A stretch of 64,000 nt of DNA. Origin: Xanthomonas bonasiae (lineage in GTDB: Bacteria; Pseudomonadota; Gammaproteobacteria; Xanthomonadales; Xanthomonadaceae). A program made the position numbers and the translations under genes. The stretch is taken from positions 62,001 to 126,000 of the forward strand of contig NZ_JAFIWB010000010.1 in the NCBI RefSeq assembly GCF_017163705.1, written 5' to 3'. The notes under the pieces were generated by a model. That model was not told where the DNA came from, ran no database searches, and saw nothing but the letters and a program-made list of their open reading frames with translations. Below are positions 25,901-34,190 of the stretch, one piece after another. The first letter of the stretch is position 1; every line of letters begins with the position of its first letter.

Positions 25901-27082
25901 TCAGTTCAGCACGCGGCAGAACACCGCTTTCAGATAGCGCGATTCCTGCACGTGGGCCATGAACGGGTGGTCGGCGCCGGCGCCGGCCACCTTCAGGATC
26001 TGGATGGTGCGGCCGGAGAAATACGCGGCGCGGCGCAGCATGTCCAGGAACTCGTGCTCGGCGACCAGGCCGGTGCAGGAGAACGTGGCGAACAGGCCGC
26101 CGGGCGCGACCACGCCCAACGCCAACTTGTTCATGTCCAGGTATTTCTTCAGCGCCGGGATCACCTGGTCGCGGTCGCGGGTCATCTTGGCCGGGTCCAG
26201 GATCACCACGTCGTAGCGGTCGCCGCGCACCGCGGCATCGCGCAGGTACGGGAAGATGTCGGCCTGCACGAACTTGAGCCGCACGTCGTTGAGTTTGGCG
26301 TTGCCCTTGGCGATCTCGATCACGTCCTCGTCGATGTCCACGCCGACCACTTCCTCGGCGCCGCGCACCTTGGCGTAGACGGCGAAGCCGCCGGTGTTGC
26401 AGCACAGGTCGAGCACGCGCTTGCCGGCCACCTGCTGGCTCAGCCACTGCCGGTTCTCGCGCTGGTCGGCGAAGAAGCCGGTCTTGTGCGCACCGGCCGG
26501 ATCGGCGCGGAAACGCACGCCGTATTCGCTGATGATCGCCGGCTCCGGGCGCTCGCCGCTGCTGGACACCGGGCGGTAGTCGAAGCTCTCCTGCTTCTGC
26601 ACATGCTCCTCGGCGAAGCTGTAGAAGCGCGCGCCGGGGAACTGGGTGCGCAGCGCGGCGTAGATCCAGTCGCGGTAGCGGAACATGCCGGCGCTGAAGA
26701 ACTCCACCACCAGCAGGTCGCCATAGCGGTCCACCACCAGCCCGGACAGGCCGTCGCCTTCGGCATGCACCACGCGCCAGGCGTCGGACACCGCGTCCAG
26801 CTTGAGCACGTCACGGCGCAGCGACACCGCCTCGGCGATCTTGCCGGCGAACCAGGCTTCGTCCACCGGCACCTCGCGATCGATCTCGAGGATGCGCACG
26901 GCGATGCGCGAATGGCCATTGTAGAAACCGCGGCCGATCCACTCCCCGTCCACCCCGACCACGTCGACGAGGCTGCCCGGCTTGGGCTTGGCGGCGGGTT
27001 TTTCGACCAGTTTCTGGAAGATCCACGGATGGCTGGAGCGCCAGGCGTTCTTGAGGCGGACTACGGGCAGGGGAGTATTCAT
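25901..27082 (-). CDS. rlmI: 23S rRNA (cytosine-5)-methyltransferase RlmI family
   Basis: A 393-residue class I SAM-dependent methyltransferase of the RlmI/YccW group, which in E. coli makes m5C1962 in 23S rRNA. An N-terminal PUA domain (residues 1-75, RLKNAWRSSHPWIF) is followed by the EEHVQKQESFDYRPV region. The Rossmann catalytic domain has the SAM loop VLDLCCNTGGFAVYAK near residue 222, acidic GVDIDEDVIE, motif IV VILDPAKMTR, and catalytic Cys in ATFSCTGLV near residue 345. Start at the ATG yielding MNTPLPVVRL. It is divergent from terC; the riboswitch lies between. Confidence 0.93.
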   Translation of the reverse strand: MNTPLPVVRLKNAWRSSHPWIFQKLVEKPAAKPKPGSLVDVVGVDGEWIGRGFYNGHSRIAVRILEIDREVPVDEAWFAGKIAEAVSLRRDVLKLDAVSDAWRVVHAEGDGLSGLVVDRYGDLLVVEFFSAGMFRYRDWIYAALRTQFPGARFYSFAEEHVQKQESFDYRPVSSSGERPEPAIISEYGVRFRADPAGAHKTGFFADQRENRQWLSQQVAGKRVLDLCCNTGGFAVYAKVRGAEEVVGVDIDEDVIEIAKGNAKLNDVRLKFVQADIFPYLRDAAVRGDRYDVVILDPAKMTRDRDQVIPALKKYLDMNKLALGVVAPGGLFATFSCTGLVAEHEFLDMLRRAAYFSGRTIQILKVAGAGADHPFMAHVQESRYLKAVFCRVLN

Positions 27083-27138
27083 GAACGCCATTGTATCCGC
27101 CCCGATTGACGCCACCGCCGCCAGCCGCAAGAATGGGC

Positions 27139-27252
27139 GCAGAAGGGGAGTAGCTCCCAACGTTGTCGCCGTCAATTCGAGCCAGCAGGCTCCGGTGCAA
27201 CGGCAGCCAGACCACCGGCTGCGAGCGAGACCTTCGCCGCAGTGGCGAAGGC
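27139..27252 (+). ncRNA. yybP-ykoY (Mn2+-sensing) riboswitch upstream of terC
   Basis: The leader contains hallmarks of the yybP-ykoY aptamer: AGAAGGGGAGTAGC near 27141, GTCGCCGTCAATTCGAGCC near 27165, CCGG and GAGCGAGACCTTCGCC near 27225. It closes with an 8-bp stem CCTTCGCC/GGCGAAGG (27231-27251). This RNA binds Mn2+ and in E. coli sits in front of alx, a TerC-family gene, as here. About 85 bases separate it from the start codon, without an obvious terminator, so control of translation is likely. Edges are approximate. Confidence 0.85.
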
Positions 27253-27338
27253 ATTCCCTGGAACGAACCCCATCGTTTCCGTCCAGGACGCCTCGCCGCC
27301 GCGGCCCGAGGTTCAACCTTCACTGACGGGAATTCCCC

Positions 27339-28292
27339 ATGCAAACGATAGGCAACGTGTGGTTGTGGAGCGGTTTCGCGATCGTGGTGATCGCGGCGCT
27401 GCTGGCGGATCTGGTGCTGATGCGCCACGGCGGTCCGCACAAGGTCACCTTCAAGGAAGCGCTGTGGTGGAGCCTGGGCTGGATCGGGCTGGCGCTGGCC
27501 TTCAACGCCGGGCTGTGGTGGTACCTGCGCGAGACCATCGACGTGGCCACCGGCAACCAGTACGGGCTGGAGTTCCTGACCGGCTACCTGGTGGAGAAGT
27601 CGCTGGCGGTCGACAACATCTTCGTGTTTCTGATGATCATGAGCTACTTCGCGGTGCCGGAGGAGCAGCGCCAGCGCGTGCTGGTGATCGGCGTGCTCGG
27701 CGCGATCGTGCTGCGCGCGGTCATGATCTTCGCCGGCTCGGTGCTGCTGACCAAGTTCCACTGGCTGCTGTACGTGTTCGGCGCGTTCCTGCTGCTGACC
27801 GGCATCAAGATGTGGTTCTCGGCGGGCAAGGAACCGGACCTGGAAGCCAACCCGGTGCTGCGCTTCATGCGCAAGCACCTGCGCCTGACCCCGCAGTACC
27901 ACGGCAACGCGCTGAGCGTGACCCAGGAAGGCAAGCGCTGGTACACGCCGCTGTTCGCGGTGCTGATGCTGATCGCCATCACCGACGTGATCTTCGCGGT
28001 GGACAGCATCCCGGCGATCTTCGCGATCACCACCGACCCGTTCCTGGTGCTGACCTCCAACGTGTTCGCGGTGCTGGGCCTGCGCGCGATGTTCTTCCTG
28101 CTGGCGGGCATGGCCGACCGCTTCCACCTGCTGCCGTACGGGCTGGCGATCGTGCTGGTGTTCATCGGCACCAAGATGCTGATCATCGACCTGTACAAGA
28201 TCCCGGTGCTGGTCTCGCTGCTGGCGGTGGCGCTGATCATCGGCGCGACGGTGGCGCTGAGCCTGCTGCGCCCGGCCAAGCCGGCGCACTGA
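27339..28292 (+). CDS. TerC-family membrane protein (Alx-like)
   Basis: A 317-residue integral membrane protein of the TerC/Alx family, linked to metal (manganese) homeostasis and export. About nine helices are predicted. Acidic residues lie within helices, as in AALLADLVLMRHGG, LVEKSLAVDNIFVFL (near residue 90) and IAITDVIFAVDSIPAIFAIT (near residue 210). These DN/DxxxAVDS motifs are the proposed metal site. Upstream lies a yybP-ykoY riboswitch, so expression should rise with Mn2+. The gene ends before a GC-rich hairpin. E. coli Alx exports Mn2+; that function is inferred here. Confidence 0.93.
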   Translation: MQTIGNVWLWSGFAIVVIAALLADLVLMRHGGPHKVTFKEALWWSLGWIGLALAFNAGLWWYLRETIDVATGNQYGLEFLTGYLVEKSLAVDNIFVFLMIMSYFAVPEEQRQRVLVIGVLGAIVLRAVMIFAGSVLLTKFHWLLYVFGAFLLLTGIKMWFSAGKEPDLEANPVLRFMRKHLRLTPQYHGNALSVTQEGKRWYTPLFAVLMLIAITDVIFAVDSIPAIFAITTDPFLVLTSNVFAVLGLRAMFFLLAGMADRFHLLPYGLAIVLVFIGTKMLIIDLYKIPVLVSLLAVALIIGATVALSLLRPAKPAH

Positions 28293-28297
28293 GGCGC

Positions 28298-28330
28298 GCC
28301 ACGGCCGCGGGATTGTCCCGCGGCCGTGGC
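28298..28330 (+). terminator. Terminator-like GC-rich hairpin after terC
   Basis: A perfect 15-bp stem, GCCACGGCCGCGGGA / TCCCGCGGCCGTGGC, with a TTG loop, five bases after the terC stop. No T-tract follows, so it may be a weak terminator or an mRNA 3'-end stabiliser. Confidence 0.5.
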
Positions 28331-28388
28331 CAGTCCCTCCCACCGGCGGCGCCTTGCCTTGGACGACAGGCGCCGCCATCCAGGGACC

Positions 28389-29177
28389 ATGGACACCTCT
28401 CCTTCGCTCTCCCCGCCCCCGCCTGCCGACGATGCGCAGGCGCAGGACCGCTTCGACCGGGCCCGGATCCTGCGCGCCTTCAACGCCAGCCTCGCGCTGA
28501 TCGCGGTGTTGGTGGCGGTGTTCGCCAGCCAGGGCCTGTTCGACTGGCGGCCGTGGTCGGTGGGACCGCAGCAGGCCAGCGGCCTGCTCGGGCTGCTGAC
28601 CGCGCCCTTGCTGCACGGGTCGCTGGAACACCTGGCCGCCAATGCCGGCGCGCTGCTGATCCTGGGCACCCTGGCCGGCAGCGTGTACCCGCGCGCCACC
28701 CTGGCCGCGCTGCCGTTGCTGTGGCTGGGCTCGGGCCTGGGCGCATGGCTGCTCGGCGAGCCCGGCAGCCACCATCTGGGCGCCAGCGGCGTCACCCACG
28801 GCCTGCTGTTCCTGGTGTTCGTGCTCGGGCTGCTGCGCCGCGACCGCGCCGCGATCGCGGCCAGCATGATCGCGTTCCTGTTCTATGGCGGCATGCTGGT
28901 GACGGTGCTGCCGCACGAGGCCGGGGTGTCCTGGCAGTCGCACCTGGGCGGCGCGCTGGGCGGCGCGGTCGCGGCGCTGCTGCTGCGCCACCGCGACCCG
29001 CTGCCACCGCGCAAGCGCTACAGCTGGGAAGACGAGGACGAGGAAACGCTGGCGCCGTTGAACGACGAGCTGGAGCCGCCACCGCCGGCGCAGGTGCCGG
29101 TGCTGTGGCAACCGCCCCCGGTCCCGCGCGGGGTGGTGTTGCGCTTCCCGCCGCGGCAGGAACGCGACGAGGGCTGA
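28389..29177 (+). CDS. Rhomboid-family intramembrane serine protease
   Basis: A 262-residue rhomboid-type protein with about six membrane helices after a Pro-rich cytoplasmic start of 35 residues. The catalytic serine is in GASGVTHGL near residue 140. The partner His is in QSHLGGALGG near residue 190, and the oxyanion/HxxxN-like region is PLLHGSLEHLAANAGALL. The C-terminal 60 residues are charged and Pro-rich (KRYSWEDEDEET), likely cytoplasmic. The start at ATG 28389 has only a weak AGGGA. Substrate unknown. It may be cotranscribed with terC if the hairpin between is leaky. Confidence 0.88.
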   Translation: MDTSPSLSPPPPADDAQAQDRFDRARILRAFNASLALIAVLVAVFASQGLFDWRPWSVGPQQASGLLGLLTAPLLHGSLEHLAANAGALLILGTLAGSVYPRATLAALPLLWLGSGLGAWLLGEPGSHHLGASGVTHGLLFLVFVLGLLRRDRAAIAASMIAFLFYGGMLVTVLPHEAGVSWQSHLGGALGGAVAALLLRHRDPLPPRKRYSWEDEDEETLAPLNDELEPPPPAQVPVLWQPPPVPRGVVLRFPPRQERDEG

Positions 29178-29290
29178 GGCCTCCGCCGCGGGCGTGGCCC
29201 CCGCTACGCAGCACGACAGCGGCTGCCTGCCTGCTGCGCTTCCCGGCGCTGCAACATGCGGTCCAGGTATTTGCGGTTGGCGCGCGCTTT

Positions 29291-29356
29291 TGTAGGAGCG
29301 ACTTCAGTCGCGACGGGCCTTACCGGCAATGCGTCGCGACTGAAGTCGCTCCCACA
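29291..29356. repeat. REP doublet (REPIN-like), copy C
   Basis: A forward unit beginning TGTAGGAGCGACTTCAGTCG (29291-29314) faces an inverted unit (29333-29356). The spacer carries TTACCGG, also found in copy E. The stem bases co-vary (GACTTCAGTC instead of GGCTTCAGCC), so the hairpin is kept. It lies in the 366-base gap 29178-29543, which otherwise holds no supported gene. Confidence 0.85.
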
Positions 29357-29543
29357 GGGTGGCCGCCCGTTTCGGCATGATTGCTGCCGCCCCGGTCCGA
29401 CACCGCCGCGCGCGCACCGGACGCATCGACCTGGCTGCTGCAGGCAGTACCGCTCCAGGCCCTCCGACCTGCGCCATGGCGGCCTGCCGCGCCACGGCAC
29501 CGGCCGTACACTGAACGATCCCTCCTCGCCCGCCCGAGATCGC

Positions 29544-30395
29544 ATGCCCGCGTCCCCTGCCTTCCGTTTCCGTTCTGCCGCCCTCGCCCTGCTGGCGCTG
29601 GCGCTCGCCGGGTGCAGCACGTCGCCCGCCCGTGCGCCGGCGGCGCCGGCACCGGAGCAGGCCGCGTCGGGCAAGGCGATCGGCTACCTCGCTGCTGCCG
29701 CGGTCCCGGCCAGCCTGCAGTTGCTGCCGGCACCGCCGGCCGAGGGTTCGCCCGGGCAGGCGCTGGACCAGGCGGTGAACCGCGAGGCGCTGGCGCTGCG
29801 CGGCAGTGCGCGCTGGCACCAGGCCGCGCGCGACGCCGACCTGAGCTTCCCGGCCGGCGCCGGCCAGTTCGCCTGCGCGCTGGGCGTGCCGATCGATGCG
29901 CAGCGCACGCCGCACCTGTACACCTTGCTGGAACGCAGCCGCATCGATGCCAGCGCCGCGACCAAGGCGGCCAAGAACCACTACCGGCGGCCGCGCCCGT
30001 TCATGCTCAACCAGCTGCCGGTCTGCACCCCGGACGACGAGGACGGGTTGCGCCACAGCGGCTCCTATCCCTCCGGGCACAGCGCCATCGGCTGGGCCTG
30101 GGCGCTGATCCTCGGCGAGATCGCGCCCGACCGCGCCGACGCCTTGACCGCGCGTGGCCGCAACTACGGCGAAAGCCGGCTGGTGTGCAACGTGCATTGG
30201 CAGAGCGACGTGCTGGCCGGCCGCTTCATGGGCGCGGCGACGGTGGCCCGGCTGCATGCCGACCCGGCGTTCCGCGCCGACCTGGAGGGCGCGCGCAGGG
30301 AGATCGCGGACGCGCGCGCGCAGGGCCTGACGCCGGCCCAGGACTGCGCCGCGGAAACCACGACCCTGCAGGTGCGGCCGGAAAGCGCGCTGTAG
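29544..30395 (+). CDS. Class A acid phosphatase-like lipoprotein (PAP2 superfamily)
   Basis: A 283-residue phosphatase with a lipoprotein signal (lipobox LAGC near residue 22). All three phosphatase motifs of the PAP2/class A non-specific acid phosphatase superfamily are present. They are KNHYRRPRPF near residue 148, the core YPSGHSAIGW near residue 174, and ESRLVCNVHWQSD near residue 210 (SRxxxxxHxxxD with both nucleophile His and Asp). The C-terminal tail has a cysteine (QDCAAETT). Probably a periplasm-facing enzyme that frees phosphate from organic phosphomonoesters. Monocistronic, flanked on both sides by REP elements. Confidence 0.92.
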   Translation: MPASPAFRFRSAALALLALALAGCSTSPARAPAAPAPEQAASGKAIGYLAAAAVPASLQLLPAPPAEGSPGQALDQAVNREALALRGSARWHQAARDADLSFPAGAGQFACALGVPIDAQRTPHLYTLLERSRIDASAATKAAKNHYRRPRPFMLNQLPVCTPDDEDGLRHSGSYPSGHSAIGWAWALILGEIAPDRADALTARGRNYGESRLVCNVHWQSDVLAGRFMGAATVARLHADPAFRADLEGARREIADARAQGLTPAQDCAAETTTLQVRPESAL

Positions 30396-30425
30396 GCGTG
30401 CTGTCGCGGGCATTCCTGGCGCCCG

Positions 30426-30514
30426 GTCGCGGCTGAAGCCGCTCCTACAAAAGCGTGCGTGTCGCTTGTACCGATCCAGGCATGCTTTTCTGTAGGAGCG
30501 GCTTCAGCCGCGAC
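30426..30514. repeat. Pair of REP units in outward orientation (copy D)
   Basis: An inverted unit (30426-30449, ending CGGCTGAAGCCGCTCCTACA) is followed 41 bases later by a forward unit (30491-30514). This is the reverse of the facing order in copies A, C and E. A weaker similar segment, GTTGCTCCTGCAGG, follows near 30560. It lies between the phosphatase and the AIM24-type gene. Confidence 0.8.
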
Positions 30515-30675
30515 GCGTTTCGATCCAGGGATCGTGCCACTTCGTTTCGTCGCGATTGACGTTGCTCCTGCAGGAAACATTCGGCGAACATCCCGCCCCA
30601 TGCCTTTGGGCAGATGCGAACCGACCGGGCCGGCGGGCTAGACTCGCCGCAGATTTCCGCCAAGGACCCGCAGCC

Positions 30676-31692
30676 ATGACCCAGTGGTACTTCCTGACCG
30701 GCAGCGAGCAGACCCGCTCCGGCCCGTTCGACGACGCCGACGCCATCGCCTTCGCCCGCAACAATCCCACCGCCATGGCCTGGCGCCAGGGCCAGAGCGG
30801 CTGGAAGCCGGCCAACCAGATCGACGAGCTGCGCGGCGCGAACGCGGCCAGCCTGCCGCCGGACCTGCCGCCCCCGCCCGGCAGCAGCGGTCGTGCCGAC
30901 GACATCGACTTCCGCATCGTCGGCCACGAGATGCAGTTCGTGGAGATCGAGCTGGATCCGGGCGAGAGCGCGGTCGCCGAGGCCGGCGCGCTGATGTTCA
31001 AGGACGCCGTGGTGCAGATGGACACCGTGTTCGGCGACGGCTCCAACAGCCAGGGCGGCGGGCTGATGGGCAAGCTGTTCTCGGCAGGCAAGCGCCTGGT
31101 CACCGGCGAGAGCCTGTTCACCACCGTGTTCACCCACCAGGGCCAGGGCAAGGCCAAGGTCGCCTTCGCCGCGCCGTATCCGGGCACGGTGCTGGCGATG
31201 AAGCTGGACCAGCACGGCGGCCGCCTGATCTGCCAGAAGGACAGCTTCCTGGCCGGCGCGCGCGGCGTGTCGCTGGGCATCCACTTCCAGCGCAAGATCA
31301 TGACCGGCCTGTTCGGCGGCGAGGGCTTCATCATGCAGAAGCTGGAAGGCGACGGCTGGGTGTTCGTGCATGCCGGCGGCTGCGTGGTCGAGCGCGAGCT
31401 GGCCGCCGGCGAGCGCCTGGACGTGGACACCGGCTGCGTGGTCGCGTTCCATTCCACGGTGGACATGGACGTGCGCCCGGTCAGCGGCATCAAGAGCATG
31501 TTCTTCGGCGGCGAAGGCATGTTCCTGGCCACCCTGACCGGCCCGGGCAAGGTGTGGCTGCAGTCGTTGCCGTTCTCGCGCCTGGCCGGACGCATGTTCG
31601 CCGCCGCGCCGCAGGGCGGCGGGCAGAACCGCGGCGAAGGCTCGGTGCTCGGCGGCCTGGGCCGGATGCTGGACGGCGACAACAACTTCTGA
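30676..31692 (+). CDS. GYF_2 + AIM24/TIGR00266-family protein
   Basis: A 338-residue protein. The N-terminal 55 residues form a GYF_2-type domain (MTQWYFLTGSEQTRSGPFDD, with WRQGQSGWKPA). A Pro/Ser linker follows. Residues 75-315 form an AIM24/TIGR00266 domain, a beta-rich repeat fold, with DFRIVGHEMQFVEIELDPGE, GGEGFIMQKLEGDGWVFVHAGG and GIKSMFFGGEGMF. The function of this family in bacteria is unknown; the mitochondrial relative is an inner-membrane organiser. There is a Gly-rich C-terminal tail. No signal peptide is visible. Convergent with the bufferin operon to its right. Confidence 0.88.
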   Translation: MTQWYFLTGSEQTRSGPFDDADAIAFARNNPTAMAWRQGQSGWKPANQIDELRGANAASLPPDLPPPPGSSGRADDIDFRIVGHEMQFVEIELDPGESAVAEAGALMFKDAVVQMDTVFGDGSNSQGGGLMGKLFSAGKRLVTGESLFTTVFTHQGQGKAKVAFAAPYPGTVLAMKLDQHGGRLICQKDSFLAGARGVSLGIHFQRKIMTGLFGGEGFIMQKLEGDGWVFVHAGGCVVERELAAGERLDVDTGCVVAFHSTVDMDVRPVSGIKSMFFGGEGMFLATLTGPGKVWLQSLPFSRLAGRMFAAAPQGGGQNRGEGSVLGGLGRMLDGDNNF

Positions 31693-31732
31693 GCCGTGCC
31701 GGCGCGGTCGCGGCGGCGCAAGCGTGCGCCAC

Positions 31733-32470
31733 TTACGCCGGTGCGACCGCCTCCAGCAGTTCGTCGCGCAACCACTGCTCCAGCACCTGCCCGATCAGCG
31801 CCGGATCATCGCCAGGCGCGTGCCGGCACAACACTCCGAACGGAACCCCGGCGAGCGCATCGCGCAGCATGCGCGCCTCCAGCGGCGACATGCTCTGGAA
31901 ATAGGGCGACAAGCCCTTGCGCCAGACCCGGATCACCATCGTCTCTGGCAGGCGTACCGCAGCTGGCGGTGGGGTCCCTTCGGACAGCGCCCGCCAGATC
32001 ATAGCGGCATTGCTGCGCATGCCGCGCCGGCGCAAGGTGGGCACGAAGCGCAGGCGCGCCTGCTCCCAGTCCACGCCGGCCAGTGACGCCAGCGTCACCG
32101 GCGCCGCGTCGGTCCCATCGAAGGCGCGGCGCAGGGCCAGGTCGAGCCAGGCCAGGTCCTCGATCTCCGGGCGCTCGGGATGGCACACGGCCAGGTGCGC
32201 GCCGAACCGATCGCCGTAGGCGCCAAGCGACCAGGCCGACGGCGGATGGCTCGCCACATAGCAGGCAGCGGCGGCATCGAACGCGGCCTCGCCCAACCAG
32301 GCCAAGGTCTTAGCGTAGGTATCGCGCAACGCATCGCCCAGCTGCGCACTGTAGGCGTGCCGGTACACGCGCAGGCCCGGACGCTGACGCGCGTCCAGCC
32401 AGGCATCTGCGTCGGCCGCGGGGTCACGCAGCCAACCCGAGAAGCGACGCTGCAGTTCCAGCAGGCTCAT
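31733..32470 (-). CDS. DUF2063-family partner protein of the MNIO enzyme (BufC-like), first operon
   Basis: A 245-residue protein of the DUF2063 (HvfC/BufC) family. The N-terminal domain has LRVYRHAYSAQLGDALRDTYAKTLAWLG, typical of the group. The middle carries LAWLDLALRRAFDG, and the C-terminus has a winged-like fold with VWRKGLSPYFQSMSPLEARML. Relatives bind the DUF692 enzyme and help present the precursor peptide. The start overlaps the end of the upstream DUF692 gene by four bases (ATGA), so the two are made together. It is last gene of the short operon bufA-bufB-bufC (33645 to 31733). Confidence 0.85.
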   Translation of the reverse strand: MSLLELQRRFSGWLRDPAADADAWLDARQRPGLRVYRHAYSAQLGDALRDTYAKTLAWLGEAAFDAAAACYVASHPPSAWSLGAYGDRFGAHLAVCHPERPEIEDLAWLDLALRRAFDGTDAAPVTLASLAGVDWEQARLRFVPTLRRRGMRSNAAMIWRALSEGTPPPAAVRLPETMVIRVWRKGLSPYFQSMSPLEARMLRDALAGVPFGVLCRHAPGDDPALIGQVLEQWLRDELLEAVAPA

Positions 32471-33303
32471 GCGGCCGCGCGTACCGCGCTGGAGGCGATG
32501 TCGCGGGCGATCTGAAGTTCGTCCAGCAATTCGGCCAACGGCGGTATCCGGTCGTCGCGCTCGATCATGGTGGCCACCGCACCGATGCGCTGGCATACCC
32601 TGGCGTAGAGCGCCCAGACCGGATCGCATATCGGCTGGTCGTGGGTATCGATCAGCAACTCGCGGCCCTGGCTGTGGCCGGCCAGGTGCACCTGGCGCAC
32701 GCGGTCCCAGGGCAGCGCATCCAGATAGGCCTGCGGGTCGGCACCGTGATTGCTGGCGCTGACGTAGACGTTGTTGACGTCGAGCAGCAGATAGCAGCCT
32801 GTCCGCGCGCATATCTCACGCAAGAAGTCCGCTTCGCTCATGCTGGCGCCCGAGAAGGCCAGGTAAGTGGAAGGATTCTCGAGCAGCAGCGGCCGTTCCA
32901 GCACGTCCTGGGCGTGGGCGATGTTGGCGCAGACGACGTCCAGCGCTTCGCCGTCGTAGGGCAGCGGCAGCAGATCGTGCGCGTTGAACCCGCCGACCGC
33001 GCTCCAACTGAGGTGATCGGAAACCCACAACGGACGCACGCGCCGCGCGAGGCGCTTGAGCCGCAGCAGATAGTCGCGATCGAGCCCATCGGCCGAGCCC
33101 AGCGACATGGACACGCCGTGCAGCGCCACCGGGTAGCGCTCGCGCACGCGGTCCAGCACGTGCAGCGGCCGGCCGCCGGCGACCATGAAGTTCTCCGAGA
33201 TCGCCTCGACGAAATCCAGCGCGGGCGGTTCCTCGAGATAGAGCGGATAGTGCGGCGGGCGCAGGCCCAGCCCGAAGCCGTGGAAAGGGGCGATCGTGTC
33301 CAT
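32467..33303 (-). CDS. DUF692 multinuclear iron oxygenase (MNIO, BufB-like), first operon
   Basis: A 278-residue TIM-barrel enzyme of the DUF692/MNIO family. In related systems MNIOs oxidise cysteines of a partner peptide to thiooxazole-like heterocycles that bind copper. Metal-ligand motifs are visible: VALHGVSMSLG, VSDHLSW, LLENPSTYL (Glu), LLDVNNVYVSASNHG (Asp, Asn, His), VRQVHLAGHS and IDTHDQPI. An ATG at 33303 is used; a TTG nine bases upstream is possible. It is preceded by the DUF2282 peptide gene and overlaps the DUF2063 gene. The substrate is most likely that peptide. Confidence 0.9.
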   Translation of the reverse strand: MDTIAPFHGFGLGLRPPHYPLYLEEPPALDFVEAISENFMVAGGRPLHVLDRVRERYPVALHGVSMSLGSADGLDRDYLLRLKRLARRVRPLWVSDHLSWSAVGGFNAHDLLPLPYDGEALDVVCANIAHAQDVLERPLLLENPSTYLAFSGASMSEADFLREICARTGCYLLLDVNNVYVSASNHGADPQAYLDALPWDRVRQVHLAGHSQGRELLIDTHDQPICDPVWALYARVCQRIGAVATMIERDDRIPPLAELLDELQIARDIASSAVRAAA

Positions 33304-33369
33304 CTGGCGCAAGGTCTCGTGCGTCGTCCCGGCCGGGCGCGCGGCGCCGGCCGGAACAGGGGCGTCGCC

Positions 33370-33645
33370 TCAGGCGGCGGGTGCGGTCAGCGAGCCGCCG
33401 GCCGACGTGCACTGCTTCACCGTCACATCCTTGAAGCCCTGGCCCTTGCACGCGTTCTGGCCCTTGCACTCGTGGCTGCCGGATTTGCAATCGGACTGGC
33501 CCTTGCAGCTGTTGATGCCATAGCAGGCGACGAGCTTGGCATCGCCCTTGGCGGCGGCGCTGGCGGTAGCGGGGACGCTGGCGGCGGCGACGGCGAGCAG
33601 GGCGGCGGTGGCGGCGAAACCGGTGACGGTACGGGTAGCGATCAT
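33370..33645 (-). CDS. DUF2282 cysteine-rich bufferin-type peptide, first operon
   Basis: A 91-residue secreted peptide. The Sec signal covers residues 1-30 (ends ATASA). The mature part holds six cysteines in CYGINSCKGQSDCKSG, ECKGQNACKGQG and KQC, with the repeated CKG motif of DUF2282. In Caulobacter, DUF2282 peptides (bufferins) are modified by a DUF692 enzyme and then protect against copper in the periplasm. It has its own promoter with GTAACC/CGAA just upstream. This copy has six Cys against four in the second peptide of the locus, so the two may differ in metal capacity. Confidence 0.9.
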   Translation of the reverse strand: MIATRTVTGFAATAALLAVAAASVPATASAAAKGDAKLVACYGINSCKGQSDCKSGSHECKGQNACKGQGFKDVTVKQCTSAGGSLTAPAA

Positions 33646-33690
33646 GGACGTTCCTCGGGGATGGACAGATGCCGAATTGGCAGCGGGTAC

Positions 33691-33716
33691 TTCGCCGCAA
33701 GCGTCGCTGCGGTTAC
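33691..33716 (-). promoter_or_regulatory. ECF-sigma promoter of the first bufferin operon
   Basis: On the minus strand GTAACC (33716-33711) is followed, after exactly 16 bases, by CGAA (33694-33691). It lies about 46 bases before the DUF2282 start codon. The identical element and spacing occur at the two divergent promoters of the adjacent sigma-factor locus, so this operon is probably read by that sigma factor. Confidence 0.8.
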
Positions 33717-33731
33717 AGCGCGCTGCGCGTG

Positions 33732-34190
33732 TCAGGCGATGCGCAACACACGGTCCAGCGATAGCGTGCCGGCGCCGCGCACCAGCAGATACGACAACAG
33801 CGCGGCCCAGCTCAGGTGCGTGGGCCAGGCATCGGGATAGACGAAGATCTCGATCACCGCGGTCATGCCCAGCAATGCCAGCGCCGACAGGCGCGTGCAC
33901 AGGCCCAGTATCAGCAGCAACGGGAACAGATGCTCCGCATAGGTGGCCAGGTGCGCGGCCAGTTCCGGCGGAAGCAGCGGCACGCGGTAGTCCTCGCGAA
34001 ACAGTGCGTAGGTGCTGTCGGTGATGGTCAGCACGCCGCTGACCTTGGTACGTCCGGACAGGAAGAAGATCGCGGCGATCGACAGCCGGAACAGCAGGGC
34101 CAGCGCGGAGTGGCCGACCCGCTGCGACAGCGCGGCGGCGAGACGATTCCACGCTGTGCGCGGGTCCGAAGAAGCGAGAGGGGGCGTCAT
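33732..34190 (-). CDS. DoxX-family membrane protein
   Basis: A 152-residue protein with four membrane helices, of the DoxX family ([22 protein letters not shown] near residue 35, [23 protein letters not shown] near residue 90). DoxX proteins are common last members of DUF2282-DUF692-DUF2063 operons, including the gold/copper-induced gig operon of Cupriavidus. Their proposed role is redox support for the enzyme or envelope. The start overlaps the upstream DUF2063 stop (ATGA). This gene ends just before the promoter of the first bufferin operon. Confidence 0.9.
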   Translation of the reverse strand: MTPPLASSDPRTAWNRLAAALSQRVGHSALALLFRLSIAAIFFLSGRTKVSGVLTITDSTYALFREDYRVPLLPPELAAHLATYAEHLFPLLLILGLCTRLSALALLGMTAVIEIFVYPDAWPTHLSWAALLSYLLVRGAGTLSLDRVLRIA

